DNA of 15,565 bases. It comes from Sandaracinobacteroides sp031425455. Lineage in GTDB: Bacteria; Pseudomonadota; Alphaproteobacteria; Sphingomonadales; Sphingomonadaceae. Below are positions 7,230-13,514 of this stretch, piece by piece. Made by a program: the position numbers and the translations under genes. Each line of letters begins with the position of its first letter. The first letter of the stretch is position 1. A model generated the notes under the pieces. That model was not told the DNA's origin and did not search any database. It saw nothing but the letters and a program-made list of their open reading frames with translations. The DNA lies in contig JANPJJ010000057.1 of the NCBI GenBank assembly GCA_031425455.1, forward strand, positions 1 to 15,565, read 5' to 3'.

Positions 7230-8056
7230 GCGGCCGCCTCCGCCCCGAAGGCGGCGACCCATTGCACCGGGGCCTGCACGCTGACCCAGAGTGCCACGAG
7301 GCAGGCAACCGGGACCAGCCCGTCGACCCGGTCCATCAAACCGCCATGCCCCGGCAGCAGCGAACCCGAATCCTTGACCCCGGCGCTGCGCTTCAACCAG
7401 CTTTCGAAGAAATCCCCCGCCTGCGCGACAATGGCGAGCCCGGCCCCGAGCAGTGCGTAGATCAGCGGGTGCACCGGCCAGCCGGCTGCCCAGGCGAACA
7501 GGCCGGAAAAGATCGCGGCCGCCTTCATGCCGCCGATCAGCCCGGCCCAGGTCTTGTTGGGGCTGATCGCCGGCCAGATCTTGGGCCCGCCGATGGTGCG
7601 GCCGACGAAATAGGCGAAGATGTCGGTCGCCCACACCAGCCCCATTGTCCACATCACCAGCGCGAATCCATCGGCCTGCCCGCGCAGCCAGATCAGTGAA
7701 ACGGCGGGCAGCCCGGCATAGAGGAGCCCGGTGGAAAGCCAGCGCCGGCCCGGCACCCGGGCGAAGATCGAGGCGGCAAGCAGCAGCAGCGCGACGCTGC
7801 CCAGCAGGGCCAGTGCGACGGCCGCCTGCCCCAGCTGTGTGACGAGCGAGACCAGCCCCAGCGCCGCCAGCCCGGCGATGCGCCACGGCGCGGGCACGGC
7901 GTGCATCGCGCCCCATTCCCAGAACACCAGCCCCACGCCGACGGCGATCATCAGTGCGAAGGCCGGCCCGCCGATCCAGATGTCGGCAACCGCGACCAGC
8001 GCCAAGAACAGCCCGACCACGACCCGGGTGCCCAGCGAGCCCGATTTCGCCGGCAC
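7226..8056 (-). CDS. cdsA: Phosphatidate cytidylyltransferase CdsA
   Basis: Inner-membrane enzyme that makes CDP-diacylglycerol from phosphatidic acid and CTP, the precursor of all major phospholipids. The protein is mostly hydrophobic, with about eight membrane segments. It carries the CDP-transferase signature near its C terminus: SWLKR, then VKDSGSLLPGHGGLMDRVD, matching the S-x-x-K-R...K-D...H-G-G-x-x-D-R-x-D pattern in full. GTG 8056 gives 276 residues beginning VPAKSGSLGTRVVVG, placing the first membrane helix close to the start as in homologues; it begins 17 bases after the uppS stop. Alternatives are TTG 8086 and ATG 8107, the latter preceded by GAGG but overlapping uppS by 35 bases. 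The exact start is uncertain. The stop overlaps the dxr start. Confidence 0.93.
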   Translation of the reverse strand: MPAKSGSLGTRVVVGLFLALVAVADIWIGGPAFALMIAVGVGLVFWEWGAMHAVPAPWRIAGLAALGLVSLVTQLGQAAVALALLGSVALLLLAASIFARVPGRRWLSTGLLYAGLPAVSLIWLRGQADGFALVMWTMGLVWATDIFAYFVGRTIGGPKIWPAISPNKTWAGLIGGMKAAAIFSGLFAWAAGWPVHPLIYALLGAGLAIVAQAGDFFESWLKRSAGVKDSGSLLPGHGGLMDRVDGLVPVACLVALWVSVQAPVQWVAAFGAEAAA

Positions 8057-8072
8057 CGCGGGCTGAAGATGT

Positions 8073-8843
8073 TCAGCGCCCGCCAAAGCGCCGGTTCCGG
8101 CCCGCATAGGCCTCAAGACCCTGGCGAAGCACGCCCTCGTCGAAGTCGGGCCACAGCACCGGGGTGAACCAGAGCTCGGCATAGGCCGCCTGCCACAACA
8201 GGAAGTTGGACAGCCGCTGCTCGCCCGAGGTGCGGATGATGAGATCCACCGGCGGCAGGTCGCTGGTGTCCAGGCCGGCCTCGATCATCTGCGAGGTGAT
8301 GGCGGCAGGCGAGATTTCATGCGCTGCGGCCCGGACGGCGATCGCCTGCATCACCCGGGTGAGTTCGTCCTGCCCGCCATAGTTCAGCGCCACCACCAGC
8401 CGAAAGCGGCTGTTGTTGCGCGTCGCGTCCATGGCCTTTTCCAGCCGCTCGACCACGTCGGGCTTCAGTGCGCGCCAGTCCCCGATCAGGCTGAGCCGGG
8501 CGCCGTTCTCGTCCAGTTCCTCCAGCTCGGCCAGCAGATGGTGGCGAAGCAGGCTCATCAGGTCAGAGACTTCGTCGGCCGGCCGGCGCCAGTTCTCCGA
8601 GGAGAAGGCATAGAGCGTCAGCGTTTCAATCCCGAGGCGCGGGGCGGCGCGGACGATGCGGCGCACCGCCTCCACCCCGGCCTTGTGGCCGGCGAGGCGC
8701 GGCATACGCCGGGCCTTGGCCCAGCGGCCGTTGCCGTCCATGATGATCGCGACATGGCGCGGCCCGCCGGGGAAGCCGGCGACCACGCCATCGACCGCCG
8801 CCTCAGCTTCGGCCGGCCGTGGCACGGGCGAGAACCATTTCAC
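8073..8843 (-). CDS. uppS: Undecaprenyl diphosphate synthase (cis-prenyltransferase)
   Basis: Adds isopentenyl units in cis to farnesyl diphosphate to make the C55 carrier used for peptidoglycan and polysaccharide export. The 256-residue product matches the usual length (E. coli 253). It shows HVAIIMDGNGRWA with catalytic Asp36, GHKAGVEAVR, the FSSENWRRP block, the LNYGGQDEL region, and the diphosphate-binding RTSGEQRLSNFLLWQ followed by AELWF. Start GTG 8843 overlaps the frr stop as GTGA. The open frame continues upstream only as a shadow of frr. The frr-uppS-cdsA order is conserved in many bacteria. Confidence 0.97.
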   Translation of the reverse strand: MKWFSPVPRPAEAEAAVDGVVAGFPGGPRHVAIIMDGNGRWAKARRMPRLAGHKAGVEAVRRIVRAAPRLGIETLTLYAFSSENWRRPADEVSDLMSLLRHHLLAELEELDENGARLSLIGDWRALKPDVVERLEKAMDATRNNSRFRLVVALNYGGQDELTRVMQAIAVRAAAHEISPAAITSQMIEAGLDTSDLPPVDLIIRTSGEQRLSNFLLWQAAYAELWFTPVLWPDFDEGVLRQGLEAYAGRNRRFGGR

Positions 8844-9409
8844 TTGCCAAGGATTTCCTTTTCCTTGGCGCTGGACGCCGCATCGACATCGGCGATCGCC
8901 TTGTCGGTGAGTTTCTGCACATCGCCTTCCAGCCGCTTCAGTTCGTCCTGGCTGATCTGGCCTTTCTTCTCGGCGGTCTTCAGCACGTCGTTGCCGTCGC
9001 GGCGCACGTTGCGAACCGCGATCCGGGCCTTCTCGGCATATTGGGTTGCGAGCTTGGCCAGTTCCTTGCGGCGGTCTTCGGTAAGGTCGGGGATCGGCAG
9101 CCTCAGCGTCTGGCCTTCGGAAATCGGGTTCAGCCCCAGCCCCGCAGAACGGATCGCCTTTTCCACCGGCTGCACATTGGAACGGTCCCACACCTGCACC
9201 GCAAGCATCCGGGGTTCGGGCGCGGTTACGGTCGCGACCTGCGACAGCGGCATGTTGGAGCCATAGACCTCGACCTGCACCGGATCGAGCAGCGATGTGT
9301 TGGCGCGCCCGGTGCGAAGCCCGGCGAGGTCGCTCTTCAAAGTATCCACCGCGCCCTTCATGCGGCGCTCCAGATCGGCCTTGGCGGCGGCTGCGTCGAA
9401 ATCTGCCAT
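8840..9409 (-). CDS. frr: Ribosome recycling factor
   Basis: With EF-G, splits the post-termination ribosome so that subunits can be reused. The 189-residue protein (E. coli 185) has the two-domain layout: helices from MADFDAAAAKADLERRM and LAGLRTGRANTSLLD, the small beta domain (VQVEVYGSNMPLSQVATV to about residue 105), then PIPDLTEDRRKELAK and a long charged helix to the C terminus. ATG 9409 has a good AAGGGA binding site about 7 bases upstream. It lies 19 bases after the pyrH stop. The stop is shared with the GTG start of uppS. Confidence 0.98.
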   Translation of the reverse strand: MADFDAAAAKADLERRMKGAVDTLKSDLAGLRTGRANTSLLDPVQVEVYGSNMPLSQVATVTAPEPRMLAVQVWDRSNVQPVEKAIRSAGLGLNPISEGQTLRLPIPDLTEDRRKELAKLATQYAEKARIAVRNVRRDGNDVLKTAEKKGQISQDELKRLEGDVQKLTDKAIADVDAASSAKEKEILGK

Positions 9410-9428
9410 CTGTCCGTCCCTTATCTTC

Positions 9429-10145
9429 TTATCCACCAACCGTCGTCGAAACGCCATCGCCGGCAAGCACCCGGGCGAGGTTGCCTTCTTCCCGAATGTT
9501 GAACACCACGATCGGGATCCGGTTGTCGCGGCACAGCGCGATGGCAGCCGCATCCATCACCTTAAGATTGTCGGCGAGCACCTGGCCGAACGGAATGGTT
9601 TCATAGCGCCGGGCGCCGGCGTTGGTCTTGGGGTCGCTGTCATATACACCGTCCACCGAGGTGCCCTTAAACAGCGCGTCGCAGCGCATTTCGGCGGCCC
9701 GAAGCGCCGCGCCGGTGTCGGTGGTGAAATAGGGGCTGCCGGTGCCGGCGGCAAAGATCACCACACGGCCTTTTTCCAGGTGCCGCTCGGCCCGGCGGCG
9801 GATATAGGGCTCGCACACGGCCGCCATCGGGATCGCCGACTGGACGCGGGTCTCGACGCCCTGCTGCTCCAGCGCGTCCTGCATCGCCAGCGCATTCATG
9901 ATGGTGGCGAGCATGCCCATATAGTCGGCAGTCGCCCGGTCCATGCCCTTGGCGGCGCCGGCCATGCCGCGGAAGATGTTGCCGCCGCCAATCACCAGGC
10001 AAAGTTCGTAACCGGCGTCCTTTGCGGCCTTCACCTCGCCCGCCACTCGGGCGACCGTGTCCGGATCGATCCCGAACGCCTGGTCGCCCATCGCCGCCTC
10101 GCCCGACAGCTTCAGGAGAATTCGCTTGAAGGTCGGGCTGGGCAT
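9429..10145 (-). CDS. pyrH: Uridylate kinase (UMP kinase)
   Basis: Phosphorylates UMP to UDP, the bacterial-specific step of pyrimidine nucleotide synthesis, acting as a hexamer in the cytoplasm. The 238-residue protein has the amino-acid-kinase fold: RILLKLSGEA at 8-17, VIGGGNIFRG for the phosphate loop, DYMGMLATIMNALAMQD, the acceptor region FTTDTGAALRAAEM, and KGTSVDGVYDSDPKTN for ATP and metal binding. Length and motifs are typical. The start at 10145 has only a weak upstream purine stretch (CAGG). It lies 74 bases after tsf, with a GC stem-loop in the spacer. Confidence 0.98.
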   Translation of the reverse strand: MPSPTFKRILLKLSGEAAMGDQAFGIDPDTVARVAGEVKAAKDAGYELCLVIGGGNIFRGMAGAAKGMDRATADYMGMLATIMNALAMQDALEQQGVETRVQSAIPMAAVCEPYIRRRAERHLEKGRVVIFAAGTGSPYFTTDTGAALRAAEMRCDALFKGTSVDGVYDSDPKTNAGARRYETIPFGQVLADNLKVMDAAAIALCRDNRIPIVVFNIREEGNLARVLAGDGVSTTVGG

Positions 10146-10187
10146 CTTGGGCCTGTCGATGGAGGAAAGTCCGGCTTAGCGAGCGCG

Positions 10188-10211
10188 GGGCCGCCCCTCA
10201 AGAGGCGGCCC
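10188..10211 (-). terminator. Stem-loop in the tsf-pyrH spacer, possible partial terminator
   Basis: A perfect 8-bp inverted repeat (GGGCCGCC and GGCGGCCC, 8-base loop) begins 8 bases after the tsf stop in the direction of transcription. It is not followed by a run of U, so it is not a strong intrinsic terminator. It may lower readthrough into pyrH or protect the 3' end of a processed rpsB-tsf message; this is inference. Confidence 0.45.
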
Positions 10212-10219
10212 ATTCGCCG

Positions 10220-11179
10220 TCAGGCGACGCCGGCGGCAGCTGCCACTTCGGCCGCGAAGTCGGACTCCTTCTTCTCGATGCCTTCGCCCAGCTGGAAGCG
10301 GACGAACTTCGCCACCAGGATGTTGCCCGACAGGCGCTTGGCTTCGGTGGCGATGAAATCGGCCACCTTGGACTTGCCGTCGATCACGAACACCTGGCTC
10401 AGCAGCGCCTGCTCGCCGGCGAATTTCTTCACTGCGCCATCGACCATGCGCTCGACGATGTCGGCGGGCTTGCCGGAACCGGCGGCCTTTTCCACGGCAA
10501 TGGCGCGCTCGCGCTCCAGCAGCGCCGGATCGATATGCTCGATCGAGATGGCCAGCGGGTTGGCGGCGGCCACATGCATGGCGACCTGCTTGCCGATCGC
10601 CATCAGCGCGTCCTTGTCGGCGATGTCGCTGTCGATGCCGACCAGCACACCGATCTTGCCGAGCCCGGGGGCGGCAGCGTTGTGGACATAAGAGGCAACG
10701 ATCCCGGTCGCTTCCACCACGGCCGCGCGGCGCAGCACCTGCTGCTCGCCGATGGTGAGGATGTTGTTGGTGAGGACGTCCTGCACGCTGCCCCCGCCGG
10801 CCTGATAGGCGGCAGCGAGGATGCCACCGATATCGTCGCCTGTGGCGAGCGCGACGCCGGCGACAGCCTTCACGAAATCCTGGAACTGGGCGTTCTTGGC
10901 GACGAAGTCGGTCTCGGAATTTACTTCCACGATGGCGCCGCGCCAGCGGTGCGAAGTATTGCCATCAGAATGTTCCCCGGCGACGGTCACGCCGACCAGG
11001 CCTTCGGCAGCCGTGCGGCCGGCCTTCTTGGCGGCGGACGCAAGACCCTTGGCGCGAAGCCAGTCGATCGCCTTTTCCATGTCGCCGCCGACTTCGACAA
11101 GCGCCTTCTTCGCGTCCATCATGCCTGCGCCCGTCGTGTCGCGCAGTTCTTTCACCAGAGCGGCAGTGATCTCGGCCAT
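10220..11179 (-). CDS. tsf: Elongation factor Ts
   Basis: Guanine nucleotide exchange factor for EF-Tu. The 319-residue product opens with MAEITAALVKELRDTTGAGM and contains both family signatures: LRDTTGAGMMDAKKAL (12-27) and EVNSETDFVAK (85-95), the core contact with EF-Tu. The two-part core follows, then LAMHVAAANPLAI-type and FVRFQLGEGIE blocks. ATG 11179 has a strong AAAGGAG site about 7 bases upstream; an earlier in-frame start is not supported. Between AEGLVGV and the second signature, residues about 67-80 form an extra stretch (AGEHSDGNTSHRWR) where relatives I recall have a few residues only. It is encoded with A/T-ending codons unlike the rest of the gene. The gene follows rpsB, the near-universal arrangement. 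Confidence 0.98.
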   Translation of the reverse strand: MAEITAALVKELRDTTGAGMMDAKKALVEVGGDMEKAIDWLRAKGLASAAKKAGRTAAEGLVGVTVAGEHSDGNTSHRWRGAIVEVNSETDFVAKNAQFQDFVKAVAGVALATGDDIGGILAAAYQAGGGSVQDVLTNNILTIGEQQVLRRAAVVEATGIVASYVHNAAAPGLGKIGVLVGIDSDIADKDALMAIGKQVAMHVAAANPLAISIEHIDPALLERERAIAVEKAAGSGKPADIVERMVDGAVKKFAGEQALLSQVFVIDGKSKVADFIATEAKRLSGNILVAKFVRFQLGEGIEKKESDFAAEVAAAAGVA

Positions 11180-11195
11180 GTTCGGCTCCTTTGCT

Positions 11196-11212
11196 TCAAG
11201 GTCTGTCCTTGA
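11196..11212 (-). promoter_or_regulatory. Stem-loop just upstream of the tsf ribosome binding site
   Basis: On the transcript strand TCAAGG and CCTTGA pair over 6 bp with a 5-base loop (ACAGA). The stem ends a few bases before the AAAGGAG site of tsf and could influence tsf translation. It is the last of three stem-loops in the rpsB-tsf spacer. Confidence 0.4.
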
Positions 11213-11222
11213 CGAGGGGTGA

Positions 11223-11246
11223 GGGGGCTGCACGGCCCCCGTGCAA
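11223..11246 (-). promoter_or_regulatory. Mutually exclusive GC hairpins in the rpsB-tsf spacer
   Basis: Two overlapping inverted repeats compete here. GGGGGC at 11223-11228 pairs with GCCCCC at 11235-11240 (6-base loop), while TGCAC at 11229-11233 can instead pair with GTGCA at 11241-11245 around the G/C run. Only one can form at a time. The arrangement resembles an attenuator, but there is no U-tract, so the role is open. Confidence 0.35.
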
Positions 11247-11270
11247 CCTCCATTTGTCGGTTTGATGACA

Positions 11271-11289
11271 GGCGCTTCGACGAAGCGCC
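11271..11289 (-). terminator. Perfect 8-bp stem-loop after rpsB
   Basis: GGCGCTTC and GAAGCGCC form a perfect stem with a 3-base loop, starting 8 bases after the rpsB stop. No U-run follows on the transcript. It may be a weak terminator or processing site that sets the rpsB/tsf ratio, as has been proposed for the rpsB-tsf spacer in other bacteria. Confidence 0.5.
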
Positions 11290-11297
11290 TTCAGGGG

Positions 11298-12053
11298 TCA
11301 GGCGCTCAGCGCGACTTCCGCTTCCGGCTCGGCCGCAGCCCCGATGTCGACACCCTGGTCGGCCATCCGGCCCTGCTTGCCCGACAGGATCGAGTCCGCC
11401 ACGGCATTGCAGTACAGCTGGATGGCGCGGCTGGCGTCGTCGTTGCCGGGCACCGGGAAGGCAATGTTGGCGGGATCGGTGTTGCTGTCGAGGATCGCGA
11501 TCACCGGGATGCCGAGCACATTGGCTTCCTTGATGGCGAGGTCTTCCTTGTTCACGTCGACCACGAACATCAGGTCGGGCAGGCCGTTCATGTCGCGGAT
11601 TCCGCCCAGCGAGGCTTCGAACTTGTCGCGCTCGCGGGTCATCTTCAGCACTTCCTTCTTGGTGAAGCCGTGCGTGTCGCCCGACAGCTGCTCTTCCAGC
11701 GTCTTGAAGCGCTTGATCGACGCCGAGATCGTCTTCCAGTTGGTGAGCATGCCGCCCAGCCAGCGGTGGTTGACATAATGCTGGTTGGCGCGGCGCGCGG
11801 CCTCGGCGATCGGCTCCTGCGCCTGGCGCTTGGTGCCGACGAACAGCACCTTGCCGCCGGCGGCCGACGTGGCGCGGACGAAATCGAGCGCGCGGGCGAA
11901 CAGCGGCACCGTCTGCGACAGATCGAGGATGTGTATTCCGTTGCGTTCGCCGAAGATGTACGGCTTCATCTTCGGATTCCAGCGGTGGGTCTGGTGGCCG
12001 AAATGGGCGCCGGCTTCAAGCAGGGCGGCCATGGACACTTCAGGTGTCGACAT
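11298..12053 (-). CDS. rpsB: 30S ribosomal protein S2
   Basis: Component of the small ribosomal subunit that joins late and is needed for S1 binding. The 251-residue protein starts MSTPEVSMAALLEAGAHFGH and shows HFGHQTHRWNPKMKPYIFG, NGIHILDL, VLFVGTKRQA, HRWLGGMLTNW and PDLMFVVDVNKE, then GIPVIAILDSNTDP and a short acidic Ala-rich tail. These are standard S2 blocks over the whole length. ATG 12053 has AGGAG about 8 bases upstream; the 20 codons open before it correspond to the structured leader and are not S2-like. It is the first gene of the essential cluster, with its own candidate promoter and a strong leader hairpin. Confidence 0.98.
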   Translation of the reverse strand: MSTPEVSMAALLEAGAHFGHQTHRWNPKMKPYIFGERNGIHILDLSQTVPLFARALDFVRATSAAGGKVLFVGTKRQAQEPIAEAARRANQHYVNHRWLGGMLTNWKTISASIKRFKTLEEQLSGDTHGFTKKEVLKMTRERDKFEASLGGIRDMNGLPDLMFVVDVNKEDLAIKEANVLGIPVIAILDSNTDPANIAFPVPGNDDASRAIQLYCNAVADSILSGKQGRMADQGVDIGAAAEPEAEVALSA

Positions 12054-12080
12054 GCATTTTCTCCTAACCGGTTGTTCCGC

Positions 12081-12132
12081 CGCAGGGGTGAGTTCGGGCT
12101 GTGGCCCGAACACCGGAAGGTTTCCCCCTGCG
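12081..12132 (-). promoter_or_regulatory. Structured 5' leader of rpsB (two stacked stems)
   Basis: The leader folds into a long interrupted hairpin. The outer stem is CGCAGGGG (12081-12088) with CCCCTGCG (12125-12132), a perfect 8 bp. The inner stem is GTTCGGGC (12092-12099) with GCCCGAAC (12104-12111), also a perfect 8 bp, with a 4-base loop. A 13-base bulge lies on one side and 3 bases on the other. The structure sits between the candidate promoter and the AGGAG of rpsB. In E. coli S2 represses its own operon through the rpsB leader, so this may be a binding site for S2. That is inference; no match to a known leader family could be tested. Confidence 0.6.
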
Positions 12133-12148
12133 TGAGGGATGGGCGGGG

Positions 12149-12177
12149 CGGTTAGGCGGCATGGGCGACGAAGTCAA
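12149..12177 (-). promoter_or_regulatory. Candidate sigma70-type promoter of rpsB
   Basis: On the transcript strand TTGACT (12177-12172) matches the -35 consensus at five of six bases. After exactly 17 bases comes TAACCG (12154-12149), a poor but correctly spaced -10. Transcription would begin near 12142, about 10 bases before the outer stem of the rpsB leader. The promoter lies between the vapC stop and rpsB, so rpsB need not rely on readthrough from vapBC. Confidence 0.5.
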
Positions 12178-12193
12178 GTTGCGCCGACCCTGT

Positions 12194-12589
12194 TCAGACC
12201 GTGATGACAACATTGCCATAGGCCGCGAGCTGGCGGTCTGCGGTGAGGAGGCGCAGCGGCTCGGCCAGCGCCTGGGCGACGAGCAGGCGGTCGAACGGAT
12301 CGCCGTGATGGGGTGGCAAGTCGTCGACTGCAACGGCGTGTTCGATCGTGACGGCGAGTTCGCGAAAGCCGGACACCCCGAACCACTCTCGAGCCTCCCG
12401 CGCCGAAACCTCCATCTGGCGGATGCCGCGACGAACCATGGCGTGCTTGATACCGATTTCCCACAGGCTGATGGCGCTGAACCAGAGGCGGTTTCCGGGG
12501 TCGGCGATCAGTTTGTGGGCCTGTTCCGACAAGCGGCCAGGCTCCGCCACCGCCCAAAGCGCGATGTGGGTATCGAGCAGCAGATTCAT
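12194..12589 (-). CDS. vapC: VapC-family PIN-domain toxin ribonuclease
   Basis: Predicted Mg-dependent endoribonuclease toxin, kept inactive by the preceding antitoxin. The 131-residue protein has the PIN-domain acidic residues in order: Asp6 in LLLDTHIALWA, Glu44 in SLWEIGIK, Asp97 and Asp100 in HHGDPFDRLLVAQA, and Asp118 in LLTADRQ. This is the type II VapC layout with full length and no visible damage. Its ATG overlaps the stop of the antitoxin gene as ATGA, the usual coupling in such pairs. The specific RNA target cannot be read from the sequence. Confidence 0.93.
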   Translation of the reverse strand: MNLLLDTHIALWAVAEPGRLSEQAHKLIADPGNRLWFSAISLWEIGIKHAMVRRGIRQMEVSAREAREWFGVSGFRELAVTIEHAVAVDDLPPHHGDPFDRLLVAQALAEPLRLLTADRQLAAYGNVVITV

Positions 12590-12846
12590 TCCTCGTCAGG
12601 AAAAATCTTGGAGTTCAAAAATGTCTCCGCAATTTCGGCATCCAGCTGAGGGGCCTGCTCCGGGACTTTCCAGCGGCCTTGCGCCAGCCCCAGGCGAACC
12701 GGTGGATGGGCATTTTCCAGCGGCACCAAGCGCGCAGCAGGTTTGCCGTTGCGGGCAATGATGATCTCCTTTTCCTCACCCGATTCCACGGCTTGAACCA
12801 GGCGCGACAGTGTCGATTTCGCTTGCAGCATGTTGACGGCGCTCAT
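12586..12846 (-). CDS. vapB: Phd/YefM-type antitoxin of the vapBC pair
   Basis: Predicted DNA-binding antitoxin that neutralises the PIN toxin and represses the operon. The 86-residue protein starts MSAVNMLQAKSTLSRLVQAV and continues EIIIARNGKPAARLVPLE, the standard Phd/YefM N-terminal fold that dimerises and binds DNA. The C-terminal part (about 50-86), ending FLNSKIFPDEE, would wrap the toxin. CAGGAG lies about 8 bases before the ATG. A perfect 10-bp palindrome overlapping a candidate -10 lies 25 bases upstream. The pair is inserted between the YhhN gene and the rpsB cluster. Confidence 0.92.
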   Translation of the reverse strand: MSAVNMLQAKSTLSRLVQAVESGEEKEIIIARNGKPAARLVPLENAHPPVRLGLAQGRWKVPEQAPQLDAEIAETFLNSKIFPDEE

Positions 12847-12870
12847 GGCAACGCTCCTGACTTGGCCAGA

Positions 12871-12901
12871 CTTAGCTAAGCTGATGCGCGGCAGATTTCA
12901 A
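12871..12901 (-). promoter_or_regulatory. Candidate vapBC promoter with palindromic operator
   Basis: CTTAGCTAAG (12871-12880) is a perfect 10-bp palindrome. On the transcript strand TTGAAA (12901-12896) lies 17 bases before TAGCTA (12878-12873), the centre of the palindrome, so a -10 element and the operator would coincide. This fits autorepression by the antitoxin. The palindrome also contains the stop codon of the YhhN-family gene. The -10 match is weak. Confidence 0.45.
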
Positions 12902-13510
12902 GACGGTCGAAACCCCGAAGGCGATCAGCGCCTGCCCGGCGAAATATAGCAGCCAGATAGCCGGCGAGACCCACGCAACGTCTGCAAGGCTGCTCATCCG
13001 GGCGAAGATCAGGAGGTCGGACGCGACGAAGAGCAGCGCGCCGGCGGCGGCCAGCCGGAAGCGCGACATCAGCGCCGCGGCAGCCATAGCGGCCAGGAAC
13101 AGGGCGTAGACGGCGACTGCCGGCGCCAGGTCCGGCGTGGCGAGCCGGGCGGCGAGCAGCATGATGCCGCCCGCAAACAGCGCCGCGAACGGCCCGTCGC
13201 GCACCCCCGGCGTAGGCCGGCGGTTGCGCAGATACAGCGTGATCGCCACCACGTGCCCGACCGCGAAGACGGCAGCGCCGGCCACGAAGTTGAGCTCCAG
13301 CACCATGTCGGCAATCGCGCCGAGTGCCAGGACTGCCGCGAGCAGCCGGTGATCGGTGCTTCGCCCCTGTGCCGAGGCCCAGACGGCGAGCAGGCCGACG
13401 GCGGCGCCCTTCCAGGCGATTGCCGCGGATTCGGGAACAGCATAGCTCCAGCCGAGCGGGTAGGTGAGCCCGGCTGCAAGCGCGAGCCAGAACAGCGCCG
13501 GCGCGCGCAC
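12872..13510 (-). CDS. YhhN/TMEM86 family membrane protein (lysoplasmalogenase-like)
   Basis: A 212-residue, very hydrophobic protein with about eight predicted membrane helices. It shows YhhN-family features: an acidic residue in GAIADMVLEL in the third or fourth helix, a GHVVAITLYL segment, and FVASDLLIF later, positions where the family keeps conserved Asp residues. Members from animals hydrolyse the vinyl ether bond of lysoplasmalogen; the role in bacteria that do not make plasmalogens is unclear, so the substrate is not claimed. Start GTG 13510 lies 4 bases after the DUF1993 stop, suggesting co-transcription. The stop lies inside the vapBC operator palindrome. Confidence 0.8.
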   Translation of the reverse strand: MRAPALFWLALAAGLTYPLGWSYAVPESAAIAWKGAAVGLLAVWASAQGRSTDHRLLAAVLALGAIADMVLELNFVAGAAVFAVGHVVAITLYLRNRRPTPGVRDGPFAALFAGGIMLLAARLATPDLAPAVAVYALFLAAMAAAALMSRFRLAAAGALLFVASDLLIFARMSSLADVAWVSPAIWLLYFAGQALIAFGVSTVLKSAAHQLS

Positions 13511-13514
13511 CGCG

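Noticed and set aside
5893..7308. A 471-codon - strand frame overlapping dxr in another frame.
   Set aside because: It is rich in Arg, Ala and Gly, has no domain, and only becomes RseP-like at its very end because it crosses into an out-of-frame copy of that gene.
4937..7460. Long + strand open frames (4937-6094 and 6033-7460) opposite rseP and dxr.
   Set aside because: They are antisense shadows with Arg/Gly/His-rich composition and no family resemblance, while rseP and dxr carry all their catalytic motifs.
10161..10174. GGAGGAAAGTCCGG on the + strand matches the hallmark conserved region of bacterial RNase P RNA.
   Set aside because: Only these 14 bases match. The spacer is 74 bases, and the other conserved regions of RNase P RNA are not present on either side, so it is most likely coincidence.
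12872..12880. TTAGCTAA near the vapBC start as a possible integration or attachment site for the toxin-antitoxin pair.
   Set aside because: I saw no second copy at the other end of vapBC (around 12180-12194) and no tRNA or integrase nearby. An operator is the simpler reading.
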